From positions 1-36,733 of the forward strand of contig JAKLKB010000059.1 in assembly GCA_023150835.1 (NCBI GenBank): 36,733 bases of DNA. Direction: 5' to 3'. Positions 17,041-24,644 of this stretch are shown in pieces; position 1 is the stretch's first letter; each line of letters opens with the position of its first letter. A model generated the notes under the pieces. It had not been told where the DNA came from and made no database searches. It worked only from the letters and a program-made list of their open reading frames with translations. Both the position numbers and the translations under genes were made by a program. The stretch comes from Myxococcota bacterium. GTDB lineage: Bacteria; Myxococcota_C; UBA6777.

Positions 17041-19086
17041 ATGCAAACAAGATGGTCGGATCAAGCCGCAAAAGAGGCGATCCAACACTACGCCGCCCAC
17101 AACGAAGATATCGCCCTGCGCGTTTACACTTCCCGTCTGATCGGCCAAGAAGACGCGCTGGTCTTACACGGAGGCGGAAACACCTCTGTCAAGACGGTGG
17201 TCCGCAACAAACTCGGCGAAGAGATCGAAGTCCTCGCCGTCAAAGGCAGCGGCTGGGATCTCAAGACCATCGAACCCCAAGGCTTTCCTTGCGTTGATCT
17301 GAACCATTGTCGCAAACTTCGCGCTCTTCCCGCTCTCTCCGACGAAGAGATGGTCAACGAGCTACGAACCCACCTACTCGACTTCAACGCGCCCAACCCT
17401 TCGGTCGAAGCGCTGCTGCATGCGTTCCTTCCACACAAGTTTATCGATCATTCCCATGCAGACGCCATCCTCGCCATCGTCGACCAAGAAGACGCCGTGA
17501 CGATCTGCAAACAGATCTACGGTGACTCCCTTGTCATCGTCGACTACATCATGCCCGGCTTTGCGCTGTCCAAAAAAGCCGCCGAAGCCTACGAAGCCAA
17601 CCCCCATGTCAAGGGACTTTTGCTGCTCAAACACGGGCTGTTCACCTTCGGCGACACCGCTCAAGAAAGCTACGAACGCCACATCGAAGCAGTCACTCTC
17701 GCCGAAACCTACATCCAAAAATCCCAACGCCGCGCCCTCACGATCCCCCATCCCCAAGCACTACCCGAACAGATCATCGAACAGCTTTATCCGATACTGC
17801 GGAGTTTGTATCACGAACTAAGCGGAAAGCCTTGGGTGATCCACACCCGCAACACCGAAGCCACGCGCCAATTTTCCTCCAGCACCGAAGCCCTGTCTTG
17901 GACGCAGTTCGGTCCGATCACTCCCGATCATGTGATCCGCACCAAAGCCACCCCCTGCGTCATCCACGATATCCCCCATGAACCCGAAGCCTTGCGTATG
18001 CACCTTCGCAACGAGATCATCGCCTACCAAGAACGTTACCACGCTTATTTCACGCGCCAACAAACACGCGCAAAGACCGCCAAAACCGAACTCGACCGCC
18101 TGCCGCGTGTGTTTTTGATCGCGGGCCTCGGCCTCGTGACGATCGCTCCCCAAGAAAAAGCCGCCCAGATCGCCGCCGATATCTACGAACACACCCTCGA
18201 AACCATCCAAGACGCGATGGCGATTGGCCGATATCAGCCCGTCAGCGAAGCTGATATCTTTGAGATGGAGTACTGGTCGCTCGAACAAGCCAAGCTCGGC
18301 AAAAGCAGCGCTCCCCCTCTCCAAGGCCATGTCGCCTACATCACAGGAGCGGCCTCAGGGATCGGACTCGCCTGTGCAAAAACCTTCGCCAAAGCGGGCG
18401 CTCACCTCTACCTCGTCGATATCCAAGCCGAGCGCCTCCAAGAAGCCGCCACACAGATCCGCCGTTCGGGCGCATCAGTCGAATGGCAGATGGTCGACGT
18501 CACCGATGCCAACGCCGTCCGCGCCTCTGTCTCCCGTTGTGTCCATCGCTTCGGCGGAATCGACCTCGTCCTCTCCAACGCAGGAGCCGCCTTCCAATCC
18601 CTGATGGCCGATTGCGAAGACGATCTCTTACAACGCAGCTTTGCCCTCAACTTCTTCTCCCACCAGTCCCTCGCCCAAGCCGCCACACAGATCATGCGAC
18701 GTCAACGATACGGCGGCGCTTTGTTGTTCAACGTCTCCAAAGCCGCCCTCGATCCCGGCCCTCAGTTCGGCCCCTATGCCACCGCAAAAGCCGCAACAAT
18801 GGCCCTGATGAAGCAATACGCCCTCGAAGGAGCCCCCCACAAGATCCGCGCCAACGCCGTCAACGCGGATCGTATCCGAACAGGCCTCTTTACCGAAGAG
18901 TTCGTCCAACAACGCGCCGCTGCGCGTGGCCTCGCTCCCGAAGCCTACTTCCGCGCAAACCTCCTTGGTGTCGAAGTCTACGCCGAAGATGTCGCGCAAG
19001 CCTTCCTGCATCTTGCACTTGCAGAAAAAACCACCGCCACGATCTTGACCGTCGATGGCGGAAATATCGCAGCCAGCCCACGTTAA
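17041..19086 (+). CDS. Class II aldolase / short-chain dehydrogenase fusion
   Basis: A 681-residue bifunctional enzyme of the RhaD-aldolase/alcohol-dehydrogenase fusion type. Residues about 1-400 are a class II aldolase/adducin domain with GGGNTSVK, a HSHADA metal-binding pair, and LLLKHGLFTFG. Residues about 425-681 are an SDR domain with the TGAASGIG NAD(P) loop (VAYITGAASGIGLACAKTF), VDVTD, SNAGA, the catalytic YATAK, and ILTVDGG near the end. In relatives the aldolase cleaves a deoxyhexulose phosphate (rhamnulose-1-phosphate) and the SDR acts on the lactaldehyde product; the substrate here is inferred from family only. AAAGGA lies 7 bases before the ATG at 17041. It is followed after 39 bases by a universal stress protein gene. 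Confidence 0.93.
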   Translation: MQTRWSDQAAKEAIQHYAAHNEDIALRVYTSRLIGQEDALVLHGGGNTSVKTVVRNKLGEEIEVLAVKGSGWDLKTIEPQGFPCVDLNHCRKLRALPALSDEEMVNELRTHLLDFNAPNPSVEALLHAFLPHKFIDHSHADAILAIVDQEDAVTICKQIYGDSLVIVDYIMPGFALSKKAAEAYEANPHVKGLLLLKHGLFTFGDTAQESYERHIEAVTLAETYIQKSQRRALTIPHPQALPEQIIEQLYPILRSLYHELSGKPWVIHTRNTEATRQFSSSTEALSWTQFGPITPDHVIRTKATPCVIHDIPHEPEALRMHLRNEIIAYQERYHAYFTRQQTRAKTAKTELDRLPRVFLIAGLGLVTIAPQEKAAQIAADIYEHTLETIQDAMAIGRYQPVSEADIFEMEYWSLEQAKLGKSSAPPLQGHVAYITGAASGIGLACAKTFAKAGAHLYLVDIQAERLQEAATQIRRSGASVEWQMVDVTDANAVRASVSRCVHRFGGIDLVLSNAGAAFQSLMADCEDDLLQRSFALNFFSHQSLAQAATQIMRRQRYGGALLFNVSKAALDPGPQFGPYATAKAATMALMKQYALEGAPHKIRANAVNADRIRTGLFTEEFVQQRAAARGLAPEAYFRANLLGVEVYAEDVAQAFLHLALAEKTTATILTVDGGNIAASPR

Positions 19087-19125
19087 ACGGCCTCATCCCG
19101 GCCTTCAAAGCACACAGGATCTCCC

Positions 19126-20025
19126 ATGACCACCAAGATCTTTGAACACATCGTTATCGGCTACGACTTTTCCGAGTCTTGCCGCATCGCACTCCACGAA
19201 GCTGTCCGCCTCGCACAGCGCCACCACGCCAAACTCACCCTCTTTCACGCCATCGACGACCTTCTGCTCCAATACAACCACCTGATGACCCTCTCCCCGC
19301 CCGAACTCGAAGCCGCCATCCACGCAGAAGCCAAAAAAGATATCGATGCACTACTTCAAAAAGTCGGTGGATCGGTGATCTACGAAGTCCACATCTGTAG
19401 CGGAAAACCTTACAAGGAACTGTTGGCCTTTTGCCAAAAAGACGATGTGAGCTTGCTCGTCATCGGAAAAACAGGCGCATCCGCCCTTGAGCGCATCCTG
19501 CTCGGCAGCACTGCCGAACGCCTGCTCCGTCATGCCGATGTGCCCGTCCTGCTCGTTCGCCCCGACAAAGAACCCGGCTTCCAAAAGATCCTTGTTCCCG
19601 TCGACTTCTCCGAGCTTTCACAGATGGCGCTCAAAGAAGCCTTCGCACTCGCGATCCACGAAGGCGCCAGCCTCGAAGTCCTCCACATCGTCGAGTTTGG
19701 CACTCTTCCGCTGCCCGCTGGTGTCGGTGCGTTTGAAGAAGCCCTCAATCTTCCCTTGGTCATGCAGGACCAAGCACGCGAAGAGATGGCCCGCTTTATC
19801 GCTGACTTTGACTTTGGCGATATCCACGTCCACACCCACCTGACTGTCGGTGCGCCCGATCAAGAGATCACCCGTTATGCCGAAGAAAATAGCTGCGATC
19901 TGATCGTCATGGGTTCCGTCGGTCGTACAGGACTCCAAGGCTTTTTGCTCGGCAACACCGCTGATCGCGTGTCCCGCCGCGCACAATGTTCCCTCCTCAC
20001 CCTCAAGCCACCCCGCCTCACCTGA
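19126..20025 (+). CDS. Tandem-domain universal stress protein
   Basis: A 299-residue cytoplasmic protein with two USP domains. Domain 1 begins FEHIVIGYDFSE and ends with GKTGASALERILLGSTAERLL; domain 2 begins FQKILVPVDFSE and ends with GSVGRTGLQGFLLGNTADRVS. Both keep the G-x2-G-x9-G-(S/T) nucleotide-binding signature, so both probably bind ATP. The gene follows the aldolase fusion by 39 bases and is probably in its operon. It is convergent with the gene at 20036, with only 10 bases between stops. Confidence 0.93.
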   Translation: MTTKIFEHIVIGYDFSESCRIALHEAVRLAQRHHAKLTLFHAIDDLLLQYNHLMTLSPPELEAAIHAEAKKDIDALLQKVGGSVIYEVHICSGKPYKELLAFCQKDDVSLLVIGKTGASALERILLGSTAERLLRHADVPVLLVRPDKEPGFQKILVPVDFSELSQMALKEAFALAIHEGASLEVLHIVEFGTLPLPAGVGAFEEALNLPLVMQDQAREEMARFIADFDFGDIHVHTHLTVGAPDQEITRYAEENSCDLIVMGSVGRTGLQGFLLGNTADRVSRRAQCSLLTLKPPRLT

Positions 20026-20035
20026 GACCTCTCGA

Positions 20036-20668
20036 CTAATTCCAGCTTTTACCGTCTGCCTCGCCCACAGCCAACATCGGGAAGGTGTGGTGGATCATCG
20101 CGATATCATCCGATGCAAGGGGACCACGCCATTCTTTGTGCGTAAGGATATCGGTGGTACGCGCTTCAAGACACACAGCAGGGTAAGGCAACATCGCGAC
20201 ATCGTGGCCGATGACTGCACACAAACGGCGTGACAACTCGACAGCATCGATCTCACGGTTGAGTTCTTCGACCACAAGATCCGCGACTTCGCTCAACTTG
20301 CCATAACGCAAGCCGTACAGTTCCCACGTTGCATCTTGTTCGATGTGTGCGGCGTGATGAGCAAGAGCTTGTTCAAGCGCAGCCTGAAAACGCGGTGGCA
20401 AGGGGCGATAGATCTGACGCAGTTCGTGTTGGATGCGAAAGCGCACAGGCAGGCCGCGAAAGACTTGAAGATAGACTTCCACGCAGCCCATCGCATCGTG
20501 CATCGCTTCTTTGCTTTTCAGATCGCTTTGCGGCCCCAACACGATGCTGGTGTTTTGCAACTCGACCACACCCATCTCAGGATGCGGCCACGATGGACAA
20601 ACCAGACCAACCCGCGCTACCGAAGGGACGAAGGCTTCTTCAAAACGACGGCTCACTTGCATACACAT
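20036..20668 (-). CDS. Hypothetical protein, 210 residues
   Basis: A soluble protein of unknown function. It has no signal peptide or membrane segment. Visible blocks are RVGLVCPSWPHPEMGVVELQNTSIVLG near the N-terminus, a helical middle VYLQVFRGLPVRFRIQHELRQIYRPLPPRFQAALEQALAHHAAHIEQ, and a C-terminal HHTFPMLAVGEADGKSWN. AGAGAGG precedes the ATG at 20668 by 8 bases. The long leader (to about 20800) contains a candidate terminator hairpin. I do not recognise the family. Confidence 0.65.
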   Translation of the reverse strand: MCMQVSRRFEEAFVPSVARVGLVCPSWPHPEMGVVELQNTSIVLGPQSDLKSKEAMHDAMGCVEVYLQVFRGLPVRFRIQHELRQIYRPLPPRFQAALEQALAHHAAHIEQDATWELYGLRYGKLSEVADLVVEELNREIDAVELSRRLCAVIGHDVAMLPYPAVCLEARTTDILTHKEWRGPLASDDIAMIHHTFPMLAVGEADGKSWN

Positions 20669-20733
20669 GACAAAACCTCTCTGCTCGGGATAACCCGAAA
20701 AAACGTATCGAGTAAGGAGAAAATGGATCTATA

Positions 20734-20752
20734 AAAAAAGCGGAACGCTTTA
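20734..20752 (-). terminator. Leader terminator-like hairpin before the 20668 gene
   Basis: Read on the minus strand: AAAGCG-TTC-CGCTTT followed by an unbroken T-run of seven. It lies between a candidate promoter (TTGACT at 20832-20827, 17 bases, TACTGT) and the gene at 20668, where it could attenuate transcription. The stem is only six base pairs. Confidence 0.35.
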
Positions 20753-20951
20753 AAAAGGCGATGGATACGGTGGGATGACCAAACCGTCTTGAAACGCGGC
20801 GGGACAGTAACGCAAGTTCAAAGAAAAGTCAAGCAGAAATATTACACGCAAGAAAAAAGTTTGAAACAATGTCCTTCACCAAGAAAACCAAGGCACTCCC
20901 CACACAAACAGACTTGATTTCATACCAATACAGTAAGAAAGGAGTAACGCG

Positions 20952-21116
20952 ATGATCCGAAAGAAGTCCGTTCGAACCTTCGTGCGCCCCTTCAAGGGCT
21001 ATCGATCTCTTTTTGGAGGGCAGCCCCCGGGTTGGGCAGAAAGCTATCGAGACGGATCTGGATCTTGGTGGCGGTGGTGGTGGGTTTTGGGATCGCCCAA
21101 CTGGAGATCAAGTTGA
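20952..21116 (+). CDS. Doubtful small ORF with strong ribosome site
   Basis: The 20669-20991 gap is AT-richer than its neighbours and otherwise shows no gene. At its end AAGAAAGGAG stands 6 bases before an ATG that opens a 54-residue frame (MIRKKSVRTFVRPFKGYRS...). Its second half is antisense to the lipoprotein gene and is Trp/Gly-rich, which argues against a real protein; the first ~18 residues could be the stub of a lost gene. Confidence 0.18.
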   Translation: MIRKKSVRTFVRPFKGYRSLFGGQPPGWAESYRDGSGSWWRWWWVLGSPNWRSS

Positions 21117-21447
21117 GTGTGGTGCCTTGTTGCTTGTTGATCTGTTGATCAAAACAGCGTTCAGCGTGCGCAAAAGATTCTTCGGGCTTTTGCGCAAACC
21201 ACGACACGCGCACACAAAAGCGATCTTCCCCATCTCCGACACTGCCGATCCAAGCGGCTGTTCCTGTGTTTTTGATCTCGACTTTGATCAACACGCGGTC
21301 ATCTTGCAGACGCTCCGATGTCACCGATGCGATCGACAAGATCGGCTGCGCACAACCCACCAACCAACTCGCCAAAAAGATCACCCCCATCAAACCGATC
21401 GCCCCATCCAAGGCAAACCAACGACGCACCTGTCTCCACCTTTTCAC
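20992..21447 (-). CDS. Small putative lipoprotein
   Basis: A 151-residue protein with a GTG start (21447) preceded by AGGAG at 7 bases. Residues about 13-32 form a hydrophobic signal segment ending LVGC, a lipobox (Cys32). The mature part reads ASVTSERLQDDRVLIKVEIKNTGTAAWIGSVGDGEDRFCVRVSWFAQ, which looks like a beta-sandwich of the kind that carries NTG motifs, as in CARDB/FxLD-type domains, with two Cys that could pair. The function is unknown. The plus-strand APH gene starts 177 bases away, divergently. Confidence 0.75.
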   Translation of the reverse strand: MKRWRQVRRWFALDGAIGLMGVIFLASWLVGCAQPILSIASVTSERLQDDRVLIKVEIKNTGTAAWIGSVGDGEDRFCVRVSWFAQKPEESFAHAERCFDQQINKQQGTTLNLISSWAIPKPTTTATKIQIRLDSFLPNPGAALQKEIDSP

Positions 21448-21623
21448 CGAAAACTCCTATACACCGAGCGGATCAAAACAACGCCCCCACGAATACGCGA
21501 GGCTGCTCTTTCAAGACAAGCTGCAAAGACTCCAAACAACCGCAACAGCTTGACACAACGACCAAGATCGCACAACAAACAACCTTTGCCAACCTGCAAA
21601 ACCAAGTGCAAGGAGATCGATCG

Positions 21624-22709
21624 ATGACCGTCGATGTACGCAAAGAAGCCATCCAACAATACCTCGAACAAGCCTTTGAAGAACCCGTCACCCTCGAAGG
21701 GATCGGCCCGATCGGAGACTTGAGCGAACAAGGGATCAAGGGATTTGGTTATGGTAAGCCGCTGTTGTTGCGTTATCGGCGGGGTAAAGATATCGAAGAG
21801 GCCGTTCTTTCGGTGATGAAAGGAGATGCTTATGGCCACCAATTTTTTTGGGATCGCGCCGCTGTCTTGCTTTTTCAATACGCCACCGAAGCCAATATGG
21901 AGAAGCATGTCCGTCCCAAAGGCATCGGATACATCGACGAGACAGGAAAGATGATCCCAGTTCGTCGCCCTCAAGAGTTTTTTATCTTGCATGAAAAGCT
22001 CGAAGGGTACGACTATTTCAAAGATCTCGTCCGCATCCAAAAAGGCGACTATCGCAGCACAGATCGGCGACTGGTCGAAGACTTTGCGCGGTGGTTGGCC
22101 CGCGTCCATGCCCACAAACACACCGCACCCGATCTTTACCATCGCCGAATCCGCGAGCTGATCGGCAGTTCGGAGTGCATCTACGGCCTGATCGACGGTT
22201 ATCCCCATCCTTACGAGGACTTTGCTCCTAAACGGTTCCAAGCGCTCGAACATACCTTGGTGGATTGGCGTTGGCGTTTGCGCGGGTATCCGCATCGTTT
22301 GGCTGCGGTACATGGCGACTTTCATCCTTGGAATGTGCTGGTCACCGAAGAAGGGGCGTTTATGACGCTGGATCGCAGCCGTGGCGAATGGGGCGAGCCT
22401 GCCGACGATATCGCCACGATGACCGCCAATTATCTGCTGTTCGGACTCTCCGATGCCTCGACGCTCAAGGGGCCTTTTTGGGAGATGTATCTTGCTTTTT
22501 GGGAGACGTATCTCGAAGCGACGCAAGATCGCGAGATCTGCGAGGTGATCGCCCCCTTTTATGTCTTTCGTGGCCTTGTGATCGCCTCGCCGCAGTGGTA
22601 TCCCACGCATCCTCCCGCCCTGCGCCGAAGCCTCTTGCATTTTCTCGAAGCTGTCCTCCAAGAGTCACACTTCGATTACCGCGAGATCAACCGCTACCTC
22701 AAAGGCTGA
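21624..22709 (+). CDS. APH-fold phosphotransferase family protein
   Basis: A 361-residue kinase-like protein of the aminoglycoside phosphotransferase/choline kinase superfamily. The catalytic loop VHGDFHPWNVLV is at residues 229-240 (HGDFHPWN 230-237) and the metal-binding segment is LDRSRGEWGEPADDIA (D250, D261). The usual I-D-F/W after the loop reads LDRSRGEWG, which is atypical but keeps Asp. The substrate is not evident and antibiotic resistance should not be assumed. AAGGAG lies 8 bases before the ATG at 21624. It precedes an adenylylsulfate kinase-like gene by 142 bases; the pair may act on the same small molecule. Confidence 0.85.
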   Translation: MTVDVRKEAIQQYLEQAFEEPVTLEGIGPIGDLSEQGIKGFGYGKPLLLRYRRGKDIEEAVLSVMKGDAYGHQFFWDRAAVLLFQYATEANMEKHVRPKGIGYIDETGKMIPVRRPQEFFILHEKLEGYDYFKDLVRIQKGDYRSTDRRLVEDFARWLARVHAHKHTAPDLYHRRIRELIGSSECIYGLIDGYPHPYEDFAPKRFQALEHTLVDWRWRLRGYPHRLAAVHGDFHPWNVLVTEEGAFMTLDRSRGEWGEPADDIATMTANYLLFGLSDASTLKGPFWEMYLAFWETYLEATQDREICEVIAPFYVFRGLVIASPQWYPTHPPALRRSLLHFLEAVLQESHFDYREINRYLKG

Positions 22710-22808
22710 GACGGTGGGACTCGCGCTGCGGCTTCGTCCTTTGGAATCGGCTATCTACGTCGATACATGGAACATCAAAGGCTGAGACGAGGGAACTCGC
22801 GCTGCGGC
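22699..22808. repeat. Direct repeat at 3' end of phosphotransferase gene
   Basis: TCAAAGGCTGAGACG followed by GGGACTCGCGCTGCGGC occurs at 22699-22732, including the gene's stop, and again at 22775-22808 with few changes (offset 76 bp). The second copy is followed by CCCCCGTGTTCGGG, the terminal hairpin of module A. Confidence 0.75.
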
Positions 22809-22851
22809 CCCCGTGTTCGGGTAGGTATTCCCCATGCTTTCGGGAGTGTTG

Positions 22852-23508
22852 ATGACTGCACACAAAACGAACAACCAGACACCAAAAAACACCGAAGGAT
22901 GGGCGCTGTGGTTTGTGGGTCTGCCGGGTTCTGGCAAAAGCACCATCGCTCGCTGCGTCTTTGAAGCGCTACATCCGCAGGAGCCGCGACTTGTGTTGTT
23001 GCAGATGGATGCGTGGCGCAAGCTGCACTTGCCAGACAGCGGCTACACCCGAGAAGAGCGCGAATCTGCGTACCGCGCATTTGCCCAGATGGCCGCCGAG
23101 CGCGTCCATGCGGGCGATCGCCTCTTGCTTGATGGAACCGCCTACCGCCAAACGATGCGCCGATATGCACGTGACAAGATCGTTCGATTTGCCGAGATCT
23201 ACGTGACGTGTCCATTGGAGATCGCGATGCAGCGGGAGTCATCACGCCCTCAAGGTCTTGTGATGGCCGAGATGTACCGCAAGGCCCTCTGGCGCAAACA
23301 AACAGGACAGACGGTCCCTGATCTGGGCGAAGTCATCGGCGTGGATATCGAATTTGAGATCGATCCTTGCGCCGAATGTGTCCTTGATAGCAGTCAACTC
23401 TCCCCACAACAGGCTTGTGATCGCATCGTGGCTTGGCTCGAACAAAGCGGTTGGCTGTCTGATGCTGTTGAAAACGTCCGTCAATCCGTCCAAAAGGGTT
23501 TCATCTGA
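22852..23508 (+). CDS. cysC: Adenylylsulfate kinase (APS kinase) family
   Basis: P-loop kinase that would phosphorylate adenylylsulfate (APS) to PAPS, the activated sulfate used for sulfation or assimilation. The 218-residue protein has WFVGLPGSGKST (Walker A, residues 23-31), QMDAWRKL, the APS-kinase helix YTREERESAYRAFAQMA, a DGTAYRQTMRRYARD block and VIGVDIEFEIDPCAECVLDSSQ. It matches CysC in layout but some sequence blocks differ from classical CysC, so a related sugar or alcohol kinase is possible. The ATG at 22852 has GGGAG 6 bases upstream; a possible earlier ATG at 22834 is weaker. It follows the APH-fold gene and is 50 bases from the next hydrolase. Confidence 0.78.
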   Translation: MTAHKTNNQTPKNTEGWALWFVGLPGSGKSTIARCVFEALHPQEPRLVLLQMDAWRKLHLPDSGYTREERESAYRAFAQMAAERVHAGDRLLLDGTAYRQTMRRYARDKIVRFAEIYVTCPLEIAMQRESSRPQGLVMAEMYRKALWRKQTGQTVPDLGEVIGVDIEFEIDPCAECVLDSSQLSPQQACDRIVAWLEQSGWLSDAVENVRQSVQKGFI

Positions 23509-23603
23509 CCACAAGCACCGAGGCTTCCCTCTGTTCTTTTCGTTTTGAAGGGTTTCACATGACCGCAACCACCGAGGCTTCCTTCTCGTCTTTTCGTTTT
23601 TCT
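23496..23603. repeat. 54-bp tandem duplication at cysC/hydrolase junction
   Basis: Two adjacent copies of about 54 bp (23496-23549 and 23550-23603), each starting GGGTTTCA and containing ACCGAGGCTTCC and TCTTTTCGTTTT. The first holds the cysC stop; the second holds the ATG of the following hydrolase. The start codon of one gene therefore lies in a copy of the end of the previous gene. Confidence 0.8.
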
Positions 23604-24506
23604 CGAATCTTCCGCCTTGTGTCGATCTTTTTCGGATCGTTTGTTCTGCTGTTGTTTGGGGTGGGTTGGTATTTTTCCTCGATGTTGATGTATCCCGGCC
23701 CCCCGCGTTGTTGGGCAGAGAGTTTTGTCTTTTGCCAAACCCCCAAAGAACGGGGTCTTTCCTACGAAGAGATCGCCTTTTCCTCGGCAGACGGGACACG
23801 TCTTCATGGGTGGTGGATTCCTGCACCCAAAGCGACAAGGGCGATCATCTTTTCGCATGGTCGAGGCGGAGATCGCCGTGCTTCGTTGCGCTTGTTGCCT
23901 GCGCTTCATCGGGCCGGTTTTCACGTCATGGCCTTGGACTACCGAAACTGCGGTCAAAACCAGCGCAGTTTCAACAGCATGGGAGGACTCGAACGCCAAG
24001 ACCTCCGCGCCGCCATCGACTTTGTTGAAAAAACCAAACGTATCCATCGCATCGGCTTATTCGGAGAGTCCTTGGGTGCGGCCATCAGCATCCAAATCAT
24101 GGCAAGCGATCCACGTGTCGCCACCGGCATCTTTGAAGGAGGGTTCGCATCCGTCAAGGACGTCGTCGCACAACGCGCCCACGAACTCTACGGGCTCCCG
24201 CGTTGGCCGCTTTTGCCTATCGTCTTTTGGCTGTACAACTTGCGAACGGGCGTAGACTTCGACGCGATCAACCCCGAAACCCACATCGCTCGCATCGCCC
24301 CCCGCCCGATCTTGTTGATCCACGGCGACGCGGATCGTGTAGTCTTTCCATCCCACGCCCATCGACTCTTTCGTGCTGCCCGAGATCCCAAGACGCTCTG
24401 GATCGTCAAAGGCGGAAAACATACGCAAACTTGGCAACAGCAACGCAAAACCTTTGAAGAACGTGTCGTCCATTTTTATCAGAACACGCTACCCGCTTCT
24501 CCCTAA
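23559..24506 (+). CDS. Membrane-anchored alpha/beta hydrolase (Bem46/YqkD-like)
   Basis: A 315-residue protein with an N-terminal membrane anchor (RLVSIFFGSFVLLLFGVGWYFSSML, residues 19-43) and a catalytic alpha/beta hydrolase domain. It has GTRLHGWWIPAP, IIFSHGRGGDRR (oxyanion), the nucleophile elbow FGESLGAA with S171, the acid in IHGDADRVVFPSH and the base in VKGGKHTQTW. This arrangement matches the Bem46/YqkD group of unknown-substrate hydrolases. GAAGGG precedes the ATG at 23559 by 7 bases; the first ~15 codons lie in the tandem duplication shared with the end of cysC, so the N-terminus may have been remodelled. It is convergent with the Ser/Thr kinase gene. Confidence 0.88.
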   Translation: MTATTEASFSSFRFSRIFRLVSIFFGSFVLLLFGVGWYFSSMLMYPGPPRCWAESFVFCQTPKERGLSYEEIAFSSADGTRLHGWWIPAPKATRAIIFSHGRGGDRRASLRLLPALHRAGFHVMALDYRNCGQNQRSFNSMGGLERQDLRAAIDFVEKTKRIHRIGLFGESLGAAISIQIMASDPRVATGIFEGGFASVKDVVAQRAHELYGLPRWPLLPIVFWLYNLRTGVDFDAINPETHIARIAPRPILLIHGDADRVVFPSHAHRLFRAARDPKTLWIVKGGKHTQTWQQQRKTFEERVVHFYQNTLPASP

Positions 24507-24558
24507 AAAACCTTCACTTCTTTTTAAAAGAAAGAGCGATCCTCCTCGACTCTCCGGT

Positions 24559-24597
24559 ATTTCCGCCTTAACAAGGCGCGTATGGGGCAGCGCCCCC
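24559..24597. terminator. Twin-hairpin module C, copy 2 (convergent gene ends)
   Basis: CGCCTT-AAC-AAGGCG (24564-24578) followed by GGGGC-AGC-GCCCC (24584-24596) and an A-run lies between the convergent hydrolase and kinase genes. The order and much of the sequence match copy 1 at 58-95. A bidirectional terminator is the simplest reading. Confidence 0.5.
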
Positions 24598-24644
24598 AAA
24601 AAACCGTTTTACTGCGTAAGTCCAGAACGCTTACGAACACCATC

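Noticed and set aside
21444-22661. 405-residue minus-strand frame over the phosphotransferase
   Set aside because: The plus-strand gene has the HGDFHPWN catalytic loop and a strong ribosome site; the opposite frame has no domain.
21624-22709. Aminoglycoside resistance gene
   Set aside because: The fold is shared by many kinases, the post-loop metal motif is unusual, and the neighbour is an APS-kinase-like gene; there is no evidence for antibiotic substrates.
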